Below are positions 1 through 4,459 of a stretch of DNA of 6,946 bases, piece by piece. Where the stretch lies: the NCBI GenBank assembly GCA_910579595.1, contig CAJTVM010000120.1, positions 1 to 6,946 of the forward strand. The letters are read 5' to 3'. The notes under the pieces were generated by a model. It was not told the origin of the DNA. It worked only from the letters and a program-made list of their open reading frames with translations, and did not search any database. Source of the stretch: an uncultured Oscillospiraceae bacterium. Its GTDB lineage: Bacteria > Bacillota > Clostridia > Oscillospirales > Oscillospiraceae. The first letter of the stretch is position 1, and each line of letters begins with the position of its first letter. A program made the position numbers and the translations under genes.

Positions 1-434
1 ACATTCCTATTCACGAAAACTGCCTTGTCAGGATCCACATACTCCAGCGTGAATTTTTCATCTGCCTCGTAATCATCTAAATTCTGAGCTTGTACGTTTT
101 CTTCAACCTCGCATAGATAGTAGTAATTGTTCTGGACGAAATAGTCCGCATCATCATGATCACTTTTTTGAATCCGATGAACGTAGCCATACGCTTGTAC
201 AGATTCAGGAATGACAACTAATCCGGCCTCCTCCTGCGTCTCCCTTATCATCGCATATTCTTTGCTCTCGCCTTTCTCAATACCCCCGCCAGGAAACTTA
301 TAATAATCGTACTTAATGCTGTGCACCATAGCAGCTAACCCGTTTTTAATGTTGATACAGCGGGCGGAATGGCGTATAAACGCGGTACCGTTTACATCAT
401 AGTCTTTCGTATCGATTTCAAATAACAGCCGCAT
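1..434 (-). CDS. NUDIX hydrolase, C-terminus cut by window edge
   Basis: Translating the minus strand from the ATG at 434 gives 144 uninterrupted codons that run off the left edge. A perfect Nudix box lies at residues 50-72: G50, E56, R64-E65, E68-E69, G71 and L72 match GX5EX7REUXEEXGU. Family knowledge says such enzymes hydrolyse nucleoside diphosphates linked to another moiety using divalent metal at the box glutamates; the substrate cannot be told from this sequence. The start is supported by an AGGTGAGGT ribosome-binding site at 441-449, six bases from the ATG, which overlaps the rnc stop codon. Only nine bases separate the two genes, so they are probably cotranscribed and translationally coupled. 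Composition is odd: the first 60 bases are about 42% GC, against about 70% in a sampled 60-base stretch of rnc. This suggests later acquisition. Confidence 0.9.
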   Translation of the reverse strand, partial: MRLLFEIDTKDYDVNGTAFIRHSARCINIKNGLAAMVHSIKYDYYKFPGGGIEKGESKEYAMIRETQEEAGLVVIPESVQAYGYVHRIQKSDHDDADYFVQNNYYYLCEVEENVQAQNLDDYEADEKFTLEYVDPDKAVFVNRN

Positions 435-440
435 CGTGCA

Positions 441-449
441 ACCTCACCT
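441..449 (-). promoter_or_regulatory. Shine-Dalgarno site of the NUDIX gene, overlapping the rnc stop
   Basis: The minus strand reads AGGTGAGGT six bases before the NUDIX ATG. The TGA stop of rnc (444-446) lies inside it, so a ribosome finishing RNase III sits on the start site of the next gene. This supports translational coupling and fixes the start at 434. Confidence 0.75.
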
Positions 450-1115
450 GTTCAGCCTCTCCAACGCTGCCTTGGCCGCCATCTGCTCCGCTTCCTTTTT
501 CGTGCGGCCCTCGCCTGCGCCAATGACGCTTCCATCTACCGACGCCTCCATCTCGAAGCTGCGGCAGTGATCCGGGCCGCTCTCCCGCACCAGGCGGTAG
601 CTCACCGATGCCCCCGGCCTGCGCTGCACCAGCTCCTGCAAGGCGGTCTTGTAGTCCCGGTCGGCAGATTTTTCCTGCTCCTTATCCAAAATCAAGGTAC
701 GGATGATGGGCCGTACGGCCTCCATCCCCCCGTCTAGGTAAACCGCCGCCAGCATGGCCTCGGTGGCATCCGCCAGAATGGACGGCCGCTTCCGGCCGCC
801 CCCGGCGTCCTCCCCTTTGCCCAGGCGTAGGCAGCGGCCTAAATCCAGCCCCTTGGCCACTTCATGCAGGCTGCCCTCGCACACCAGCGCCGCCCGAGTG
901 CGGGTCAGCTCCCCCTCCGGCATATCCGGATGCTCATGAAACAGGTAATCCGCCACCACCACCCCCAGCACCGAGTCGCCCAGGAATTCCAGCCGCTCGT
1001 TACTGGTCAACCCCGCGCCCCGGTGCTCGTTGGCATAGGAGCTGTGGGTCATGGCGTGTTCCAGCAGACCAATATCCCGGAAATGGTAGCCCAGCTTTTT
1101 CTCCAGCCTGTCCAT
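444..1115 (-). CDS. rnc: Ribonuclease III
   Basis: A 223-residue protein of normal length for RNase III, which cuts double-stranded RNA in rRNA maturation and mRNA turnover. The nuclease domain holds the signature NERLEFLGDS at residues 39-48. The family's metal-binding acidic residues are visible as E40, E43, D47, E67, D116 and E119, the last two within LADATEA. A double-stranded-RNA-binding domain follows from about residue 152, opening with DYKTALQELVQ and ending with the conserved KKEAEQMAAKAAL helix. The ATG at 1115 has a GGGAGG site at 1121-1126, five bases upstream. The gene lies 73 bp downstream of acpP, beyond a hairpin terminator. I see no convincing promoter in that gap, so expression probably depends on read-through or an atypical promoter. 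All catalytic residues are intact. Confidence 0.97.
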   Translation of the reverse strand: MDRLEKKLGYHFRDIGLLEHAMTHSSYANEHRGAGLTSNERLEFLGDSVLGVVVADYLFHEHPDMPEGELTRTRAALVCEGSLHEVAKGLDLGRCLRLGKGEDAGGGRKRPSILADATEAMLAAVYLDGGMEAVRPIIRTLILDKEQEKSADRDYKTALQELVQRRPGASVSYRLVRESGPDHCRSFEMEASVDGSVIGAGEGRTKKEAEQMAAKAALERLNR

Positions 1116-1141
1116 AAAATCCTCCCTTTTCCCTGCGACAG

Positions 1142-1171
1142 AAAAAGCCCCGCCTTGAAGCGGGACTTTTT
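1142..1171 (-). terminator. Bidirectional intrinsic terminator between acpP and rnc
   Basis: On the plus strand GCCCCGC (1147-1153) pairs with GCGGGAC (1160-1166), giving a 7-bp stem with one G-T pair and a 6-base loop. The stem is flanked by five A on one side and five T on the other, so each strand shows a GC-rich hairpin followed by a T run. On the minus strand it follows the acpP stop by about 20 bases and would end or attenuate the acpP transcript before rnc. Confidence 0.8.
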
Positions 1172-1188
1172 CACGATCTTCCCAATTC

Positions 1189-1422
1189 TCAAAGATCCAG
1201 ATGATCCTGCATATACTTGTACAAGTCGCCTACGGTGACGATGGACTCGATTTCATCTGCTTCCATCTCCTCCATGCCGAACTCCTCCTCCAGTGCCATG
1301 GACAGATCCACCAGATCCACGGAATCGGCACCCAGGTCATCCACGAAAGCGGTATCGGCGGTGACACTGTCCGGCTCCACGCCGAATTGGTCAGCAATCA
1401 GCTTGCACAGTTTTTCAAACAT
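1189..1422 (-). CDS. acpP: Acyl carrier protein
   Basis: A 77-residue acidic protein carrying acyl chains during type II fatty-acid synthesis in the cytoplasm. The phosphopantetheine attachment serine is S34 in GADSVDLVDL; the family motif is usually DSL, so DSV is a mild variant. The acidic recognition-helix region (ALEEEFGMEEMEADE) follows. An upstream in-frame ATG at 1458 would add 12 residues, but it lies within the core promoter, just downstream of the -10 box, and lacks a ribosome-binding site. The ATG at 1422 has AAGGAG at 1433-1438, ten bases away, and gives the usual family length. Unlike its neighbours the gene has its own clear promoter and a terminator just after it, which fits the very high ACP levels known in bacteria. 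PlsX, encoded immediately upstream, uses acyl-ACP as substrate. Confidence 0.97.
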   Translation of the reverse strand: MFEKLCKLIADQFGVEPDSVTADTAFVDDLGADSVDLVDLSMALEEEFGMEEMEADEIESIVTVGDLYKYMQDHLDL

Positions 1423-1460
1423 TTCACAGCAGCTCCTTCTATGTGGCTTTGAACACATAC

Positions 1461-1489
1461 ATAATAGGGGCTTTGAGCCGCCATGTCAA
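1461..1489 (-). promoter_or_regulatory. Sigma-A-type promoter of acpP
   Basis: The minus strand shows a consensus -35 TTGACA (1484-1489), a 17-base spacer and a -10 TATTAT (1461-1466), one mismatch from TATAAT. The acpP start codon is about 40 bases downstream of the -10 box. This is the best promoter match I found in the window and would allow acpP to be expressed apart from plsX. Confidence 0.85.
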
Positions 1490-1503
1490 TAGTCTTTTGA
1501 CAT
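1483..1503. promoter_or_regulatory. Palindromic operator candidate on the acpP promoter
   Basis: ATGTCAA (1483-1489) and TTGACAT (1497-1503) are a perfect 7-bp inverted repeat with a 7-bp spacer. One arm contains the acpP -35 box, so a dimer bound here would block RNA polymerase. Fatty-acid genes of Firmicutes are known to be controlled by regulators such as FapR (DeoR-like) and FabT (MarR-like). The repeat does not obviously match a FapR site as I remember it, so I do not assign a regulator. Confidence 0.5.
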
Positions 1504-1541
1504 TTTTTTCGGACAATGGCAAACCTGTAAAAAAATCACCC

Positions 1542-2585
1542 TCACTCCTTGTCCCCAGAAGCGGGCTTAACCGGCAGGCGCATATGCTCCACATTCTCCG
1601 TAATATCCTCAATAATCCCGGATCTGCTGAACTCCACCGCCTGCCGGATGGCATTTTTCATGGCGTAGCCATCGGAGGATCCGTGGGCTTTGATCACCGG
1701 CTTAGAAATGCCCATCAACGCCGTGCCCCCCACCTCGCCGGAATCCATCAGCTTCTTGAACTCCTTGATGCCGTCTTTTACCAGCAGGGCGGCAATCTTG
1801 GATTTCAAATTGCGCAGAAACATCTTCTTGATCTCCCGGCCCAGGAACAGCCCCGCGCCCTCCATGGTTTTCAGGAAGATATTGCCGGAGTAGCCATCGG
1901 CAACAATGACGTCCACGGCCCCCTCCACCGCCTCCCGTGCCTCCACATTGCCCACGAAGTTGATACGGCCCTCGTCCTTAGCCTTTTGCAGCAGCTTGTA
2001 CGTCTCCCGCTGGAGGTCGGTGCCCTTGGACGGCTCCGTGCCAATGTTCAGCAGCCCCACCTTGGGCTCCGGACGGCCCAGCACCCGCTCCGCGTAGTAG
2101 CTACCCATAAAGGCGAACTGGAGCAGGAATTCCGGCGTGCCCTCGGCGGTGGCCCCGCAGTCCACCAGTACGGCCCCGCCGCCCCCGGTGGGCACCACAG
2201 GGGCCATCGCCGCCCGGCGGATGCCTCGGATGCGTTTCACCAGCAGGGTGGCAGCCGCCAGCAGCGCCCCCGTGGATCCGGCGGACACATAGGCGTCCCC
2301 CTCCCCGTTTTTGACCATGTTCAACCCCACCGTCAGGGACGAATCCTTTTTCTCCTTGAACGCCGTGGCGGGGTTGTCGCACATCTCCACCACCTGGTCG
2401 GCGTGGGTGATGGACAGACCGCGGGGCAGCTCCGACACCCCTTCGTCATGGATGGCCTGGAGGATATCCTCCCCGCGGCCCACCAAAACAACCTCAACGC
2501 CATATTCCTTCACCGCCCGCAAAGCGCCCTGCACTGGGGCCTTGGGGGCGCTGTCCCCACCCATGGCGTCTACAATAATCCGCAT
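1542..2585 (-). CDS. plsX: Phosphate acyltransferase PlsX
   Basis: A 347-residue protein, slightly longer than the 330-345 typical of the family. PlsX converts acyl-ACP and inorganic phosphate into acyl-phosphate, which PlsY then uses to acylate glycerol-3-phosphate at the membrane; this is the first step of phospholipid synthesis in most Gram-positive bacteria. The N-terminus carries the family hallmark DAMGGDSAP at residues 6-14. Other recognisable family stretches are the SAGSTGALLAAA segment near residue 103 and the DGYSGNIFLKTMEG segment further on. The ATG at 2585 has a strong GAGGAGG site at 2594-2600, eight bases upstream. It starts 18 bp after the trmFO stop, so the two are likely in one operon. 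A 119-bp gap containing the acpP promoter separates it from acpP; I found no clear terminator there. Confidence 0.97.
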   Translation of the reverse strand: MRIIVDAMGGDSAPKAPVQGALRAVKEYGVEVVLVGRGEDILQAIHDEGVSELPRGLSITHADQVVEMCDNPATAFKEKKDSSLTVGLNMVKNGEGDAYVSAGSTGALLAAATLLVKRIRGIRRAAMAPVVPTGGGGAVLVDCGATAEGTPEFLLQFAFMGSYYAERVLGRPEPKVGLLNIGTEPSKGTDLQRETYKLLQKAKDEGRINFVGNVEAREAVEGAVDVIVADGYSGNIFLKTMEGAGLFLGREIKKMFLRNLKSKIAALLVKDGIKEFKKLMDSGEVGGTALMGISKPVIKAHGSSDGYAMKNAIRQAVEFSRSGIIEDITENVEHMRLPVKPASGDKE

Positions 2586-2603
2586 TTCGTCGGCCTCCTC
2601 TTA

Positions 2604-3905
2604 CTATAATCTCTCTTTCAAAGCGTCCACAAGCTCCAGCGAGCGCTTGGACAGCGCGGAGTTTTTTTCCCGCTTGCCCTTCACCCGGTAATCCAGGGAC
2701 GGCATAATGCCGAAATTGATATTCATGGGCTGAAAATCCACAACACTCTCGTTGCTGACGTACAACGCCAACGCCCCAATGGCGGTTTCCCGGGGAAAGT
2801 CCGCCGGCGGCTGTCCCTGCAAACGCCTTGCCAGCTCCACCCCCGCTAAGAAACCGGAGGCGGTGGATTCCACATAACCCTCCACCCCGGTGATCTGCCC
2901 GGCGAAGGAAATGCGCTCGTTCCCCCGCACCCGGTAGTAGCGGTCCAGCAGCCGGGGAGAGTCCAGGTAGGTATTGCGGTGCATTACCCCATAGCGTACA
3001 TACTCCGCATTTCTCAGTGCCGGGATCATGGAGAACACCCTCTTCTGCTCCCCCCACTTCAAATGGGTCTGAAAGCCAACCAGGTTATACAGTGTGCCCT
3101 GGGCATTGTCCCGGCGCAGCTGCACCACGGCGTGAGGCTCCCGTCCGGTTTTCGGGTCGGGAAGCCCCTTGGGCTTCAAGGGGCCAAAGGACAGGGTCTG
3201 CACCCCCCGGCGGGCCATGACCTCCACCGGCATACAGCCCTCAAACACCCGCTTGTCCTCAAAGCCGTGGACCTCCGCCTCCTCAGCGGCGCACAGCTCC
3301 CGCCAAAAAGCCATGTACTCCTCCTCCGACAAGGCGCAGTTGATGTAATCCGCTGTCCCCTTGCCGTAGCGGGAGGCAAACCAGGCGTGATCCATGTCGA
3401 TGCTGTCAAAGGTGACGATGGGAGCCGCCGCGTCGTAAAAGTTGAGATAGCTGTTTTCCGGGAACAGCCCCGCGATGGCGGCGGACAGAGCGTCCGATGT
3501 CAGCGGGCCGGAGGCCACCACCACCTCCCCGTCCGGGATGGCGGTGATCTCCCCCTCCGCAATGTTGATACTGGGATGATTCCTGACGGCGGCGGTAACG
3601 GCGGCGGAAAAGCCCTCCCGGTCCACTGCCAGCGCGCCCCCCGCCTCTACTCGCGTCTCATCAGCGCAGCGCAGGATCAGAGAGCCGCACCGGCGCAGCT
3701 CCTCCTTTAAAAGCCCCACGGCGTTCTCCAGCTGGTCGGAGCGCAGGGAGTTGGAGCACACCAGCTCGGCAAAGCCGGGGCTGTGGTGGGCGGGGGGCAT
3801 TTTTTTTGGCTTCATCTCCATCAGTGTGACGGATATGCCCCGCTGGGCGAGCTGGTACGCGGCCTCACACCCGGCAAGACCCGCGCCGATGACGGTAACA
3901 TTCAT
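2604..3905 (-). CDS. trmFO: Methylenetetrahydrofolate-tRNA-(uracil-5-)-methyltransferase TrmFO
   Basis: TrmFO (formerly Gid) is a flavoprotein that makes 5-methyluridine at position 54 of the tRNA T-loop, using methylenetetrahydrofolate as carbon donor and reduced FAD. The N-terminus shows the FAD-binding GAGLAGCEAA motif. The two cysteines known to matter in the Bacillus enzyme are present, in ELVCSNSLRSD (C50) and FEGCMPVE (C224). The C-terminal PMNINFGIMP block is typical of the family. I chose the ATG at 3905 (433 residues): TAAAGGA at 3914-3920 is eight bases from it but only two from the alternative ATG at 3911, which would add Met-Pro. That ribosome-binding site includes the stop codon of the preceding Xre gene, implying coupled translation. 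In Bacillus trmFO directly follows topA; here a regulator pair lies between them. Confidence 0.96.
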   Translation of the reverse strand: MNVTVIGAGLAGCEAAYQLAQRGISVTLMEMKPKKMPPAHHSPGFAELVCSNSLRSDQLENAVGLLKEELRRCGSLILRCADETRVEAGGALAVDREGFSAAVTAAVRNHPSINIAEGEITAIPDGEVVVASGPLTSDALSAAIAGLFPENSYLNFYDAAAPIVTFDSIDMDHAWFASRYGKGTADYINCALSEEEYMAFWRELCAAEEAEVHGFEDKRVFEGCMPVEVMARRGVQTLSFGPLKPKGLPDPKTGREPHAVVQLRRDNAQGTLYNLVGFQTHLKWGEQKRVFSMIPALRNAEYVRYGVMHRNTYLDSPRLLDRYYRVRGNERISFAGQITGVEGYVESTASGFLAGVELARRLQGQPPADFPRETAIGALALYVSNESVVDFQPMNINFGIMPSLDYRVKGKREKNSALSKRSLELVDALKERL

Positions 3906-3913
3906 GGGCATCG

Positions 3914-3920
3914 TCCTTTA
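3914..3920 (-). promoter_or_regulatory. Ribosome-binding site of trmFO overlapping the Xre stop codon
   Basis: The minus strand reads TAAAGGA. The TAA is the stop of the Xre gene and the rest is the Shine-Dalgarno site of trmFO, eight bases before the ATG at 3905. It decides between two nearby in-frame ATGs and ties trmFO translation to the regulator gene. Confidence 0.7.
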
Positions 3921-4124
3921 ATTGGGATTGTCGGTGCGGCCCACCAAATAGTCGATGGTCACATCGTAAAAATCAGCAAGGGCAATCAGACCGCTGATCG
4001 TCGGCTCATTTTTTCCACTTTCATAAAACTGATATGCACGAATTTTCACACCCATCAGCTCTGATAATGTTTTTTCCGGAATTTTTCGCTCCTTTCGGAG
4101 CTGTTTCATGCGCTCACCCAGCAT
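3918..4124 (-). CDS. Small Xre/Cro-CI family DNA-binding regulator
   Basis: A 68-residue protein that is essentially one helix-turn-helix domain of the Cro/CI type. It begins MLGERMKQLRKERK; the scanning helix EKTLSELMGV is followed by KIRAYQFYESGKNEPT, and the domain ends with the characteristic LIALADFYDVTIDYLVGRTD. The family binds operator DNA as a dimer. An upstream TTG at 4130 is in frame, but the ATG at 4124 is better placed nine bases from AAGGGGG (4134-4140). No effector or multimerisation domain is present. The gene is clearly more AT-rich than its neighbours (roughly 37-45% GC over 3961-4080). It faces a divergent small gene across a 79-bp region holding a perfect inverted repeat, the likely operator. 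Its stop overlaps the ribosome-binding site of trmFO. I find no good minus-strand -35 box, so topA read-through may also transcribe it. Confidence 0.92.
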   Translation of the reverse strand: MLGERMKQLRKERKIPEKTLSELMGVKIRAYQFYESGKNEPTISGLIALADFYDVTIDYLVGRTDNPN

Positions 4125-4138
4125 TTTCAAAATCCCCC

Positions 4139-4167
4139 TTGACGTGAACCTAAGATACGTGCATAGT
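4139..4167 (+). promoter_or_regulatory. Candidate promoter of the plus-strand small gene
   Basis: TTGACG (4139-4144, one mismatch to the -35 consensus) is followed by a 17-base spacer and CATAGT (4162-4167, two mismatches to TATAAT). The spacer overlaps the left arm of the inverted repeat and the -10 box lies in its central loop, so repressor binding to the repeat should block this promoter. Confidence 0.55.
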
Positions 4168-4184
4168 AGACGTATCTTAGGTTC
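4146..4184. repeat. Perfect 15-bp inverted repeat, likely operator of the Xre regulator
   Basis: GAACCTAAGATACGT (4146-4160) and ACGTATCTTAGGTTC (4170-4184) are exact reverse complements separated by the 9-base GCATAGTAG. The repeat lies between divergent genes and overlaps the plus-strand promoter. Its stem is only about half GC and is followed by just four T on the plus strand and none on the minus strand, so an operator role fits better than a terminator. A stem-loop acting in RNA remains possible. Confidence 0.8.
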
Positions 4185-4203
4185 GCTTTTGGAGTTGATA
4201 CAT

Positions 4204-4458
4204 ATGACTGATGCAATGGAAGTCCTGTTCTCCTACGCCCAAGACTACCTCGAACCCGCCCTTCTCCTCGCCATCCCCCAATGCGCGGAGAGCCAGCGCT
4301 GCGTAAGCGGCCAGGAAAAGCGCCTGCGCGCCATACTGGATGAAGCGGCGCTGAAATGCTTGAACGATTTTTTGGACGAACAGAAGCTGCTCCTGTTTTT
4401 TGAAAAGCAGGCCCTGTTCCGCGCCGGGTTTCAGCTCGCCATGGAACTGTCCCGCTGA
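4204..4458 (+). CDS. Small conserved-looking protein of unknown function, divergent from Xre gene
   Basis: An 84-residue protein and the only plus-strand gene in the window. The ATG at 4204 has GGAG at 4191-4194, nine bases upstream, and a promoter-like pair further up. The sequence has no signal peptide or clear membrane segment. Its second half is charged and probably helical (GQEKRLRAILDEAALKCLNDFLDEQ) and ends with FFEKQALFRAGFQLAMELSR. This pattern, an acidic helix followed by a phenylalanine-rich segment with a GFxLAxEL ending, reminds me of short Firmicute proteins of the DUF6809 type, often found near Xre regulators and mobile elements. That is a recollection of style rather than a search result. 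It is GC-rich, unlike the Xre gene beside it. Its stop codon is one base from the stop of convergent topA. Function unknown. Confidence 0.72.
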   Translation: MTDAMEVLFSYAQDYLEPALLLAIPQCAESQRCVSGQEKRLRAILDEAALKCLNDFLDEQKLLLFFEKQALFRAGFQLAMELSR

Positions 4459-4459
4459 T

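Noticed and set aside
1160..1193. TTGAGA on the minus strand as -35 box of an rnc promoter
   Set aside because: No acceptable -10 hexamer follows at 16-18 bases, and the candidate would overlap the terminator stem.
1423..1458. Upstream ATG extending acpP by 12 residues
   Set aside because: The codon lies within the core promoter region just after the -10 box, lacks a ribosome-binding site, and gives a Cys/Arg-rich extension not seen in acyl carrier proteins.
1443..2609. Long plus-strand open frame of 388 codons
   Set aside because: It lies opposite plsX and the acpP promoter region. Its His/Gln/Gly-rich translation is typical of the antisense of a GC-rich gene, and PlsX on the other strand is unmistakable.
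2979..3710. Plus-strand open frame of 243 codons
   Set aside because: It lies opposite trmFO, with no ribosome-binding site or family resemblance.
4146..4184. Inverted repeat as an intrinsic terminator
   Set aside because: The stem is only moderately GC-rich and lacks a proper T run on either strand, and it sits between divergent rather than convergent genes.
4163..4191. Minus-strand promoter TACTAT for the Xre gene
   Set aside because: The -10 has four of six matches, but the position of the -35 box reads CAAAAG, too poor to annotate.
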